Origin: Actinomycetes bacterium
Lineage (GTDB): Bacteria; Actinomycetota; Actinomycetes; Mycobacteriales; Mycobacteriaceae
Assembly (NCBI GenBank): GCA_023404955.1
Contig: JAEXZY010000025.1
Span: 1 to 61,180, forward strand
Direction of reading: 5' to 3'
DNA length: 61,180 bases
Shown here piece after piece: positions 1 to 7,650 of the stretch; the first letter of the stretch is position 1, and each line of letters opens with the position of its first letter. A program made the translations under genes and the position numbers. The notes beneath the pieces are model-generated. The model saw nothing but the letters and a program-made list of their open reading frames with translations. It made no database searches and was not told where the DNA came from.

Positions 1-26
1 CCGCCCCCCCCCCCCCCCCCCCCCCC
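1..26. other. Homopolymeric C run at window edge
   Basis: The first 26 bases are almost pure C. Such a run is unlike the rest of the window, which is GC-rich but complex, and a similar G-rich stretch lies at the other end. It is most likely an assembly or read-end artefact and should not be read as a biological repeat. Confidence 0.6.
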
Positions 27-53
27 GCCTCGTCGACGACCGCCGCACCCGTC

Positions 54-233
54 TCAGCCACGGCCCCGGCCCTGCAGCCACGTCGTCACATCGAACTCGC
101 CATCACGCTGGCCGCCGATCACGTAGCCGACCGCGCCGAGCACGAGTGCGACGAGGAAGCCGGTGAAGCCACCGGCCGCAGCGGCCACCCCGAGAAGAAT
201 CCCGGCCAGCAGGCCGACAGTTGCTGTGGTCAT
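54..233 (-). CDS. DUF2273-like small membrane protein
   Basis: A 59-residue protein with two short hydrophobic segments (about residues 3-20 and 23-40) joined by a Gly-rich turn and followed by a polar tail. Small two-helix proteins of this kind (DUF2273) commonly sit beside Asp23-family genes, as here, and may anchor Asp23 to the membrane. I chose the ATG at 233 because AGAGGAGA lies at ribosome-binding distance. A GTG at 272 overlapping the upstream stop would add 13 charged residues and has no better ribosome site. It forms an operon with the Asp23 gene. The family call rests on size, topology and neighbour, not on a strong motif. Confidence 0.6.
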   Translation of the reverse strand: MTTATVGLLAGILLGVAAAAGGFTGFLVALVLGAVGYVIGGQRDGEFDVTTWLQGRGRG

Positions 234-268
234 CGTTGTTCTCCTCTGCCGTCTATCCGGGTGGTCCG

Positions 269-712
269 TCACTCAACCCGGCCCGAGCGGTCCTCGACGT
301 CGTCCCCGCCCTCGTCGGGCACGTGGATGTCGTGGACGGTGATGTTGACCTCGACGACCTCCAGACCCGTCATACGCTCCAGTGCGGCGATGACGTTACG
401 GCGGATACCCGTCGCCACGTCGGAGATCGAGACTCCGTATTCGGCGACGATGTCCAGGTCGACGGCAGCCTGCTTCTCGCCCACCTCGACCGAGACGCCC
501 TGGGAGTAGTTGGTGGATGCGCCCGGGATGCGGTCGCGCAGGGCGCCGACGGCGCGGCTGGCGTTGCCGCCGAGGTCGTGCACGCCGTGCACCTCGCGCG
601 CGGCCAGACCCGCGATCTTGGACACCACGACATCGGCGATGGTGGTGCTGCCCTGGGTGGTGGTCAGCGGGCCGGAGCCGGCCTTGGCAACGGTGGCGGT
701 CGGAGCGGTCAT
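269..712 (-). CDS. Asp23/Gls24 family envelope stress protein
   Basis: A 147-residue protein of usual Asp23 length. The N-terminal part has the typical helix-strand pattern (VVVSKIAGLAAREVHGV), then a Gly-rich loop, a strand with VSVEVGEKQAAVDLDI, and the segment YGVSISDVATGIRRNV followed by VVEVNITVHDIHV, which are the hallmarks of the family. Asp23 proteins are cytoplasmic, membrane-proximal stress proteins in Gram-positive bacteria. A strong AGGAGG precedes the ATG at 712. It is first gene of a two-gene operon with the small membrane protein downstream. The roughly 220-base space up to the divergent gene at 936 should hold its promoter. Confidence 0.85.
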   Translation of the reverse strand: MTAPTATVAKAGSGPLTTTQGSTTIADVVVSKIAGLAAREVHGVHDLGGNASRAVGALRDRIPGASTNYSQGVSVEVGEKQAAVDLDIVAEYGVSISDVATGIRRNVIAALERMTGLEVVEVNITVHDIHVPDEGGDDVEDRSGRVE

Positions 713-935
713 GGTGGTCCTCCTACGATTGTGTGTCGGTGTTCGTACACGTCTTCAGTCGTGCCTCGGGGTCCGATCCGAATGCCGGATCGGTGTAATC
801 CCGCACACACGACCTTCGGGAGCCATCCGTGAGCAAACGCGCAGTAGGCTCCAGTACCCCGTCGCGCACCGACGCCAAACTGTCGTCACCGACACGTCAG
901 ACCGTGCACGGGGCGCGGTCCCTAGGCTGTCGGGG
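713..935. other. Divergent intergenic region
   Basis: This 223-base spacer separates the Asp23 gene (minus) from the membrane protein gene at 936 (plus). It must contain promoters for both, but I see no convincing consensus hexamers, no strong hairpin and no small coding sequence in it. Confidence 0.4.
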
Positions 936-2291
936 ATGTCTGTGTCTCGCAGAGAAGTAGTGGCCGTCACCGTCGCCGTGGCCCTGACGGCCGCCGCCTT
1001 CGTCGTGCCACGCCTGCATCTGCCCGTGGTCACCCCGTTGCTCAACGCGAGCCCGGACCGATTCCGCGACTTCGCCGACACCGCACCCATCTTCGGGTGG
1101 TGGAACGCGCACGTCGGTCCTGGCACCATCCCCGCGGTCGCGATCGGGCTCGCCGCGGTGCTGTGGGGGCCCGCTCTGGCCGCCCGGCTGCCGTGGCGCG
1201 CGCTGCCGTGGGCGGCGTGGGCGACGTCGTGTGCGTGGGCGTTCAGCCTGGCCATGGTCGACGGCTGGCAGCGCGGCTTCGCGGGACGGCTGACCGCCCG
1301 CCACGAGTACCTGCGCCAGGTGCCGACGATCGACGACGTCGGCGATGCGGTCCGCACGTTCGCCAGCCGAATCCTGGACTACCAGCCGGACTCCTGGATC
1401 ACCCACGTCTCCGGTCATCCCCCGGGTGCGCTGCTGACCTTCGTGTGGCTGGATCGCATCGGACTCGGTGGCGGAGGGTGGGCCGGACTGCTGTGCCTGC
1501 TGGCCGGCTCGAGCGCGGCCGCCGCGATCGTCGTCGCGGTGCGAGCGCTGAGCGACGAGGACACCGCGCGTCGCGCGGCCCCGTTCGTCGCGGTCGCGCC
1601 GACGGCGATCTGGATCGCCGTGTCGGCCGACGGTTACTTCGCCGGCGTCGCCGCCTGGGGCATCGCGCTGCTCGCGCTCGCCGTCACCGGATCGGCGCGC
1701 TGGCCCGTTCTCGCAGCGGCGGGGGCCGGGCTACTGCTCGGCTGGGGCATCTTCTGCAACTACGGCCTGGGGTTGATGGCGCTGCCCGCGGTCGCGGTGC
1801 TGATCAGCGCGCGCACGCGACGGTCGCTACTGACCGCGCTGGTGCCCGCGGTGCTGGCCGCGCTGCTGGTGGTCGCGACCTTCGCAGTCGCCGGATTCTG
1901 GTGGCTCGACGGCTACCACCTGGTGCAGGAACGGTATTGGCAGGGCATCGCCAACGACCGGCCGTTCGCCTACTGGGGTTGGGCCAACCTGGCCTCGGTG
2001 GTGTGTGCGATCGGCCTCGGCAGCGTGGCGGGCCTCAGCCGCGTGTTCGACCTCGCTGCCCTGCGGCGCCGCAGCGGAATGCACCTGGTGGTGCTCGGCG
2101 CGCTGCTGGCCATCGTGGCGGCCGACCTGTCCCGGCTCAGCAAGGCCGAGACCGAACGTATCTGGTTGCCGTTCATGGTGTGGCTGGTGGCTGCGGCGGC
2201 ATTGCTCCCGCGGCGATCACACCGCTGGTGGCTGGCGCTCAACATCATCGGGGCGCTGGCCGTCAATCACCTGATCTTCACGAACTGGTAG
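936..2291 (+). CDS. Polytopic membrane protein, Rv0541c-like
   Basis: A 451-residue, very hydrophobic protein with roughly ten membrane helices. Between the first helices lies a soluble loop with a charged stretch (ARHEYLRQVPTIDDVGD) and the segment HVSGHPPGALLTF, arranged like the extracytoplasmic loops of GT-C type transferases, but I see no DxD motif that proves a glycosyltransferase. Length and neighbours (DUF2064 and GT2 genes on the opposite strand) match the M. tuberculosis Rv0541c region. I chose ATG 936 because the reading frame upstream encodes low-quality Arg/Thr-rich peptide that runs through the intergenic region. Its 3' end overlaps the convergent gene by 75 bases. Confidence 0.75.
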   Translation: MSVSRREVVAVTVAVALTAAAFVVPRLHLPVVTPLLNASPDRFRDFADTAPIFGWWNAHVGPGTIPAVAIGLAAVLWGPALAARLPWRALPWAAWATSCAWAFSLAMVDGWQRGFAGRLTARHEYLRQVPTIDDVGDAVRTFASRILDYQPDSWITHVSGHPPGALLTFVWLDRIGLGGGGWAGLLCLLAGSSAAAAIVVAVRALSDEDTARRAAPFVAVAPTAIWIAVSADGYFAGVAAWGIALLALAVTGSARWPVLAAAGAGLLLGWGIFCNYGLGLMALPAVAVLISARTRRSLLTALVPAVLAALLVVATFAVAGFWWLDGYHLVQERYWQGIANDRPFAYWGWANLASVVCAIGLGSVAGLSRVFDLAALRRRSGMHLVVLGALLAIVAADLSRLSKAETERIWLPFMVWLVAAAALLPRRSHRWWLALNIIGALAVNHLIFTNW

Positions 2292-2699
2292 GAGCCGGCG
2301 CGCGAGAACGCGCTTTCCGACGATGTAGAGCGGCACGCACACCCAGACCACGGCGAGAGCGCACCAGAACCCGGCCACATAGTCACGGTCGAGCACGGTC
2401 ATGTTGTCCGGCCGCATACCCGGCTTGTCGTACACCGGTATCGCCAGCAGCGCCAGCACGACGCTGCACAGCGCGGCGACCGCCGTCGGTGCGCGCCAGC
2501 GGGTAGGCACCAGCCGCCGGCCCGCGAAACCCAGAGCGGCGCACACCGGCGCGAACACGAAATCGTGCAGCACCACCCCCGCTGCCGCCCAGATCGCGAT
2601 CCGCATCAGCACCGCCGGCGGGTCGTCGACGAGCAGGAGTGCGCCGTAGCCTGCCAGCGCAACGCCCGCGACCACCAGCGCCGCCCGCACCGCGGTCAC
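2217..2699 (-). CDS. Small four-helix membrane protein
   Basis: A 160-residue protein with about four hydrophobic segments (residues 4-20, 27-45, 63-80 and 100-120) and an Arg-rich cytoplasmic end. No family is recognised. The GTG start at 2699 overlaps the stop of the molybdopterin/cytochrome b gene as GTGA, so the two are probably translationally coupled and this protein may be a partner of that oxidase. An in-frame ATG at 2726 lies inside the upstream gene and is less likely. The last 75 bases overlap the convergent gene ending at 2291, so the C-terminus is encoded antisense to another coding region. Confidence 0.65.
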   Translation of the reverse strand: MTAVRAALVVAGVALAGYGALLLVDDPPAVLMRIAIWAAAGVVLHDFVFAPVCAALGFAGRRLVPTRWRAPTAVAALCSVVLALLAIPVYDKPGMRPDNMTVLDRDYVAGFWCALAVVWVCVPLYIVGKRVLARRLLPVREDQVIDGQRPDDVERQPPAV

Positions 2700-3802
2700 G
2701 GCACCACCTCGATCCGGGTCAGCCATTTCGTCTGCAGCACACCGGGTCTGGTGGGTGCGATCAGCCGGCACGGATAGCCGTGGTCGAGATTCAGCGTCTC
2801 GCCGCCCAGTTGCATCGCGATCAGAGTCTTGTCGTCGCGCGTGTGCCGCGCCGGCAGCACGGTGCGGGAGTAGGGCCCGGGCCCCTCGAGCGAGATCATC
2901 CTGACGTCGGAGTCCGGTGACGCGCCGACCTCGGCGAGAAGCTGAGCGAGCACCACTCCCGTCCATTCGGCGTCAACGCTCCACCCCTCCACGCACGCGA
3001 TCGGCAACCGGTGGGTGCTCTGCGGTAGTGCGGCGAGTTCGGCGATGCTGAACTCGCGGCTGCGGGTGCCGTTGACGACAGTCAGCCGATAGCCCGGTGA
3101 TTGTGCCGCGCGGATCACGCCGGCCGCCGCGGCAGATCGGTTCACCGGAACGCCTTGGGGCCCTTGGCCCGAACGCGGAGCGAGCACCGAGAGCCTGCGC
3201 AACAGCGGGACCGTCTGCCCCGCGGTGACGACGGTGGCCGCTGCGACCGCCAGCCACGTCCCGATCACCACGGTGCGGCGCGTCGGCCCCGGGTTGTGTG
3301 TGCCGGGCTCATCGAGAGGCTCCCCCAGCGCACGCCGTATCACCGGCAGCTTGACGCCGATGTGCACCACGACCGCACCGATGGCGATGTAGGCGACCGC
3401 GTAATGCGCTGTGGTGAAGAAGAATCCGAAGGCATACCACTGCGCGGTGTTGAGCAGACCCGTGCTGAGCTGGAAGATCATCGAGGCCACGAGCACGAGG
3501 ATGGACAGCCGCTCCAGGGCCCGGACCGGGCCGCCGAGCAGCGGCCGCTCGAACAGTTTCGGCCAGACTGACCACAGCTTGACCACGAGCAGAGGGACCG
3601 CGGCGATGCCGCTGACGACGTGCAGGCCCTGGGTGAGGCGGTACAACCACACCGGCCGGGTGGGCCACCAGAACCAAGGCTGGGGGTGCTGGATGAGATG
3701 ACTGATGAGTCCGGTGAGGAAGCAGACCGCTACGGCCACACCGAGAGCCAGCCCCACCCGGGCGGTGATCGCGGTGCCGCGCAGCGTGTCCGAGCGGGTC
3801 AC
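2696..3802 (-). CDS. Cytochrome b561-like / molybdopterin oxidase fusion
   Basis: A 368-residue protein in two parts. Residues 10-200 hold about five membrane helices with His61, His133 and His147 positioned as possible haem ligands, like bacterial cytochrome b561/YedZ-type anchors. Residues 210-368 form a sulfite-oxidase-type molybdopterin domain, with Cys270 in LPIACVEGWSV at the position of the cysteine that binds molybdenum in this family. The soluble domain follows the last helix and probably faces outside, reducing or oxidising a substrate with electrons from the quinone pool. The substrate cannot be read from the sequence. Start GTG 3802 overlaps the previous stop (GTGA). Confidence 0.85.
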   Translation of the reverse strand: MTRSDTLRGTAITARVGLALGVAVAVCFLTGLISHLIQHPQPWFWWPTRPVWLYRLTQGLHVVSGIAAVPLLVVKLWSVWPKLFERPLLGGPVRALERLSILVLVASMIFQLSTGLLNTAQWYAFGFFFTTAHYAVAYIAIGAVVVHIGVKLPVIRRALGEPLDEPGTHNPGPTRRTVVIGTWLAVAAATVVTAGQTVPLLRRLSVLAPRSGQGPQGVPVNRSAAAAGVIRAAQSPGYRLTVVNGTRSREFSIAELAALPQSTHRLPIACVEGWSVDAEWTGVVLAQLLAEVGASPDSDVRMISLEGPGPYSRTVLPARHTRDDKTLIAMQLGGETLNLDHGYPCRLIAPTRPGVLQTKWLTRIEVVP

Positions 3803-4428
3803 GCCGCGGCGAGGGTGGCGACCACCCTCGTACCGATGTGGCGGATGCCCGCGACCGCGAGACCCACCTCCGCGGCCAACGCAGGCATGCTGTCGATCCC
3901 CACCGATGCCCACTTGAACCAGGGACCGATGGTGCTCGAGGATTCCAGACGTACCCAGCCGACATCGATACCGATTGCAGCGGAATCGAATTCGGCCAGA
4001 CAACGACCGCCGCTGCGCAGCAGCTCCGCCGCGCGGCCCAAGACCCGCGCCGGATCGCCACCAAGGCCCACGTTGCCGTCGGCCAACAGCACGGTCTGCC
4101 AGCGACCGGTCCCGGGCAGCGGCTCGAACAGATCGCGGTGCAGCGCCGGCGCGCCGCTGCTGCGGGCGAGCCGAACGGCGGTGGCCGACAGGTCGACCCC
4201 GAGGGCCGGCACCCCGCGCTGCACCAGGTGAGCGACCAAACGACCTGGCCCACAACCCAAATCGAGCGTCGGGCCCTCACACATCTCGATGACCGCAGTG
4301 TCGAACTGGTCGTCGGCATGTCTACCGCCCAGCCAGCTGTGCACCGGCAATTTGCTCACCCGGCCGTCGTCGCGGCGGACCCAACATCGTTCCCCGGTCA
4401 GGGCTCGGTCGTAGAGCTGTCCGAACAT
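3799..4428 (-). CDS. Class I SAM-dependent methyltransferase
   Basis: A 209-residue protein with a clear SAM-binding motif I, PTLDLGCGPGRLVAHL (about residues 53-68), motif II acidic strand ALGVDLSATAV, and a post-motif strand LLRSGGRCLAEF. No domain reveals the substrate. The ATG at 4428 overlaps the stop of the DUF2064 gene (ATGA), and its own stop overlaps the start of the molybdopterin oxidase gene, so it sits mid-operon between sugar-type enzymes and an oxidase. Upstream in-frame residues run inside the DUF2064 gene and are not included. Confidence 0.85.
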   Translation of the reverse strand: MFGQLYDRALTGERCWVRRDDGRVSKLPVHSWLGGRHADDQFDTAVIEMCEGPTLDLGCGPGRLVAHLVQRGVPALGVDLSATAVRLARSSGAPALHRDLFEPLPGTGRWQTVLLADGNVGLGGDPARVLGRAAELLRSGGRCLAEFDSAAIGIDVGWVRLESSSTIGPWFKWASVGIDSMPALAAEVGLAVAGIRHIGTRVVATLAAA

Positions 4429-5093
4429 CAGGCCTCCACTGTTGCTGTGATCCGGGCGAACCGCGAGCCCGCCGGGCAGGCGCTGCGCACCGTCTCGACG
4501 TCGTCGATGGTGTCGACGTCGGCGAGTTCGGTCACCAGCCCCACGGATAACCCGGTGTCCCGCAGCGCCGCCAGCGTTACAGCTCCTGTGTCGGGTGCCG
4601 ACATCGGCACGGCGCGCAGACACTCGGCGTCGGCGGCCGACCGCACACCGAGCAACCACCAACCACCGTCGTGGGCCATGCCGAGCACGGCGCCGTCGGC
4701 GGTCAATCCACGTACGCATTCGGTCAGCAGATCCGGCGTCACCTGAGGGGTGTCCATCCCGATCTGGACCACCGCCGTCGCTCCCGTCGCCGCGGCCGCG
4801 TCGACGTGGGCGTTGGCCAGCCGATCGGCGAAGTCCTCCCCGCGCTGGTCGACCACGACGAAATCCGCTAGCCGCGAACGGATCTCAGCAGCCCGGGCGG
4901 CCGCGTCGAGATCACCGGTCATCGCGACCACCCGCGCGTCGGCCGGGGTCAGGGCCACCGCATCGAGGGTGTCCAGCAGCGCCGCGGCGGCGATCTCGGC
5001 GGCCGCGGCGTCACCGACGGTGGCCGCCAGCCGCGTCTTCGCCAGCCCCGGCACCGGAGCCTTGGCGACGACGAGCAGGCACGTGCCCGTCAC
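4428..5093 (-). CDS. DUF2064 / TIGR04282 glycosyltransferase-A-like protein (Rv0540-like)
   Basis: A 221-residue protein with the nucleotidyltransferase-like N-terminus typical of DUF2064: LLVVAKAPVPGLAKTRL near residue 6, the acidic segment VQIGMDTPQVTPDLL, and GMAHDGGWWLLGVRS. These proteins resemble CofC/MobA-type sugar or guanylyl transferases, but the reaction is not established. The gene lies between a GT2 enzyme and a methyltransferase with 4-base overlaps on both sides, matching Rv0539-Rv0540 order. The GTG start at 5093 overlaps the preceding TGA. Confidence 0.8.
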   Translation of the reverse strand: MTGTCLLVVAKAPVPGLAKTRLAATVGDAAAAEIAAAALLDTLDAVALTPADARVVAMTGDLDAAARAAEIRSRLADFVVVDQRGEDFADRLANAHVDAAAATGATAVVQIGMDTPQVTPDLLTECVRGLTADGAVLGMAHDGGWWLLGVRSAADAECLRAVPMSAPDTGAVTLAALRDTGLSVGLVTELADVDTIDDVETVRSACPAGSRFARITATVEA

Positions 5094-5746
5094 CTGATGA
5101 CCTTCATGAAATCCATCGCGGCGATCGCGCTGCCCCGCATCGATCCGCTCACCTTCGAGGTACCCCCGGTGCGGGGACCGTAGGCCACGTCGCGTTCGAC
5201 CACGGTCCAGCCCGCCTGCGCCGCCTTCACCAACAGCTCGAGCGGATAGCCGGAGCGCCGATCCGTCACGCCGAGTCCGAGCACCGCATCCCGCCGCGCC
5301 ACCCGCATCGGCGCGATGTCGTGCACCGGAAGGCCGTAGCGGCTACGCAACCGCCAGCACACCGCCGCGGTGCCCAGGCGTGCGTGCCACGGCCAGGTCA
5401 GCCCCGGGGTGGCGCGGCGCCGGCCGATGGCCATGTCGGCGCCCCGCTCCACGTCGTCGACGAGGGCAGGCAGATCCATCGGGTCCAGCGAACCGTCGCC
5501 GTCGAGGACCGCCACGATCGGCGTCTCGGCTGCCTCGATCCCCGCATGCACGGCTGCCCCGTACCCGGGCGTCGTCTCGGCAACCACGGTGGCACCGCAC
5601 CAGCGGGCCACCAGGGGGGTCGCGTCGGTGCTGTTGTTGTCCACCACGACAACCCGGTACCCCGCAGGTACGGCGGCCAACACCCCTGGCAGTGACTCGG
5701 CCTCGTTGAGGCACGGCAGTACCACCGTGACGGGACAGTCGGGCAT
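5090..5746 (-). CDS. GT2 family glycosyltransferase (Rv0539-like, polyprenyl-phosphate sugar synthase type)
   Basis: A 218-residue GT-A fold enzyme. VTVVLPCLNEAESLPGVL starts the nucleotide-sugar fold, VVVDNNSTDATPLVA follows, and the metal-binding acidic motif is in VLDGDGSLDPMD. It lacks C-terminal membrane helices, unlike the long dolichyl-phosphate-mannose synthases, so it is probably cytoplasmic or peripheral and transfers sugar from a nucleotide to a lipid carrier or small acceptor. I chose ATG 5746; a TTG nine bases upstream is possible. It is first gene of a five-gene operon running to 2217. Confidence 0.85.
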   Translation of the reverse strand: MPDCPVTVVLPCLNEAESLPGVLAAVPAGYRVVVVDNNSTDATPLVARWCGATVVAETTPGYGAAVHAGIEAAETPIVAVLDGDGSLDPMDLPALVDDVERGADMAIGRRRATPGLTWPWHARLGTAAVCWRLRSRYGLPVHDIAPMRVARRDAVLGLGVTDRRSGYPLELLVKAAQAGWTVVERDVAYGPRTGGTSKVSGSMRGSAIAAMDFMKVIR

Positions 5747-5848
5747 AGCTCGCAACGCTAGGCGAGCCGCCCGGGGAGCGCGAGCCGCAAGCCTGACGAA
5801 TCCATGACATAGGTGCAGGTCGCGGGGGTGTGCGGCTAACCTCGGGGG

Positions 5849-6565
5849 GTGACCCGTGTGTTAATTGCCGACGACGACGACGTCGTCCGCGATGTCGTGC
5901 GCCGATATCTGGAGCGCGACGGGCTCGACGTGTCCACCGCGCACGACGGCACCGAGGCGCTGCGGCTACTGGGTTCGCAGCGCATCGACGTGGCCGTGCT
6001 CGACGTGATGATGCCTGGTCCGGACGGGTTGTCGCTGTGCCGCAACCTGCGTAAACGGGGTGGCTACGCCGTACCCGTGATCCTGCTGACCGCGCTCGGC
6101 GAAGAGGACGACCGGATCGCCGGGCTGGAAGCGGGTGCCGACGACTACCTCACCAAACCCTTCAGTCCGCGCGAGCTCGCGCTGCGGGTGCGCTCGGTAC
6201 TCCGGCGCGCCCCCGCCCCACCCGGCGTACTCCCGATGGAGCTGCGGGCGGGAGAACTGACCGTGTCGACGGCATCGCGCACCGTCAGCTCGGCCGGCAA
6301 ACCGGTCAGCCTCACGAACCGGGAATTCGACCTGCTGCTGTTCTTCCTCACCCACACCGACACCGTCTTCACCCGCGAAGACCTGCTCAAGCAGGTGTGG
6401 CACTGGGACTTCGGTGACCTCTCGACGGTCACCGTGCACGTGAAACGACTGAGGTCCAAGCTCGGTGACCGCCACCGGGTGCAGACCGTGTGGGGCCGCG
6501 GCTACATGTGGGCGTCCGAAGGTTCCGACGAGTCGAGCGCCGGACGGCCGGATGCCGACGACTGA
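5849..6565 (+). CDS. OmpR/PhoB-family response regulator
   Basis: A 238-residue regulator. The receiver domain (1-115) has the acidic pocket ADDDDVV, phospho-acceptor Asp52 in VLDVMMPGPDG, Thr81 in LLTALG and Lys103 in TKPF. The C-terminal winged helix (135-230) ends with RSKLGDRHRVQTVWGRGYMW, typical of OmpR/PhoB DNA-binding domains. The start is GTG 5849, preceded by a G-rich stretch. The kinase gene begins inside its last codons, so the two form a co-translated two-component system. The signal and regulon are not evident from sequence. Confidence 0.93.
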   Translation: MTRVLIADDDDVVRDVVRRYLERDGLDVSTAHDGTEALRLLGSQRIDVAVLDVMMPGPDGLSLCRNLRKRGGYAVPVILLTALGEEDDRIAGLEAGADDYLTKPFSPRELALRVRSVLRRAPAPPGVLPMELRAGELTVSTASRTVSSAGKPVSLTNREFDLLLFFLTHTDTVFTREDLLKQVWHWDFGDLSTVTVHVKRLRSKLGDRHRVQTVWGRGYMWASEGSDESSAGRPDADD

Positions 6566-7577
6566 GTTCTGGGAGATCGTCGGCTGGGCTCTGGCCTGCT
6601 CGGTGCCCGTGGTGCTGATCGGCGGCGTCGTCATCCGGTTGGCGCGGACGTGGTCACTGGCCGTCAGCATGGTCGTACTCGCACTGATCCCGCTGCTCGC
6701 CACGCTGGCCGGGGTCATCGGCGCGAGCGGATTCATGATCACCGAGACGTTCGAGCGGACCGCGGTGGTGCTGGCGATCGTCTCGATCGTGACGATCCCC
6801 GCCGCGGTGATGTTGGGCCGCTATCAGGCCCGGCGGACGGTGTGGGAGGCCGAGATCCGCGACTCCGAACGCAGCGCCGAGCATTCCCGGCGCCGCCTCG
6901 TCGCGTTCGTCAGCCACGACCTGCGCACGCCGCTGGCCGGAATCCGCGCGGTGTCGGAAGCCATTGCCGACGGCGTCGTCCCTGACGACGAGGTCCGCGT
7001 GCACGCCAAACACATCGAGCACGAGTCGGTGCGCCTGTCGGAGATGGTGGACGACCTGTTCGAGATGTCGAAGATCAACGCCGGGGCGCTGACGCCGTCG
7101 TTCGACAAGGTGGCCCTCGACGAGGTCGTCGACGACGTACTGGCTGCGCACCGCATCGCGGCCGAACGCGCCGGGGTGCGGCTGGCGGCGAACCTGCCCG
7201 AAGAACCCGTGCGGGTGGTCGGCAGCGACCGGGCCTTGGTGCGGGTGCTGTCCAACCTGGTGGCCAACGCGATCGCACACACCCCCGAAGGCGGCAGCGT
7301 GGAATTGGCGCTGGGCGCCGACGAGAACAGCGCGTGGGCGCGCGTCGACGACACCGGCGTGGGCATCGACGAGGCGGACCTGCCCCGCGTCTTCGACGTC
7401 GCCTACCGCGGCTCGAACAGCCGGGTGCCGCGGGCCGACTCGTCACTGCCGAGCGGCTCGGGGCTGGGCCTGGCGATCGCGGCCGGTCTGGTGCAGGCCC
7501 ACCGCGGCACGCTGTCGGCGCACAACCTGCCGACCGGCGCCCGCTTCGAGGTGCGCCTGCCGCTGGCCGTCGACTGA
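6552..7577 (+). CDS. Sensor histidine kinase
   Basis: A 341-residue kinase with three N-terminal hydrophobic segments (about 10-30, 37-55, 70-88) and almost no extracytoplasmic domain, suggesting it senses membrane state or a membrane partner. The HisKA motif FVSHDLRTPLAG places phospho-acceptor His122. The ATPase has the N box in NLVANAIAHTPEGG, G1 DTGVGIDEADLPRVFD and G2 GSGLGLAIAAGLV. No clear HAMP domain is visible. ATG 6552 overlaps the response-regulator stop by 14 bases. The gene ends just before a 19-bp inverted repeat. Confidence 0.92.
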   Translation: MPTTEFWEIVGWALACSVPVVLIGGVVIRLARTWSLAVSMVVLALIPLLATLAGVIGASGFMITETFERTAVVLAIVSIVTIPAAVMLGRYQARRTVWEAEIRDSERSAEHSRRRLVAFVSHDLRTPLAGIRAVSEAIADGVVPDDEVRVHAKHIEHESVRLSEMVDDLFEMSKINAGALTPSFDKVALDEVVDDVLAAHRIAAERAGVRLAANLPEEPVRVVGSDRALVRVLSNLVANAIAHTPEGGSVELALGADENSAWARVDDTGVGIDEADLPRVFDVAYRGSNSRVPRADSSLPSGSGLGLAIAAGLVQAHRGTLSAHNLPTGARFEVRLPLAVD

Positions 7578-7584
7578 ATCCGTC

Positions 7585-7645
7585 CGCGGAATACCGTTCC
7601 GGGTCGCTATCTCCGGGGCGGAACAGCCCGGAACGGTATTCCGCG
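7585..7645. terminator. Perfect 19-bp inverted repeat between convergent genes
   Basis: The arms at 7585-7603 and 7627-7645 are exact reverse complements (CGCGGAATACCGTTCCGGG and its partner) separated by 23 bases. The element fills the gap between the kinase stop (7577) and the nitronate monooxygenase stop (7651), so a bidirectional terminator is the obvious role. There is no T tract on either strand, so it may instead act as a transcript-end protecting hairpin. A related sequence occurs at 36807-36826. Confidence 0.7.
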
Positions 7646-7650
7646 CAAAG

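Noticed and set aside
1..26. Poly-C tract as biological repeat or phase-variable tract
   Set aside because: It is at the window edge and mirrored by a G-rich edge at the other end, so artefact is simpler.
5746..5755. TTG start extending the GT2 protein by three residues
   Set aside because: The ATG at 5746 fits the usual start of the fold and needs no rare codon.
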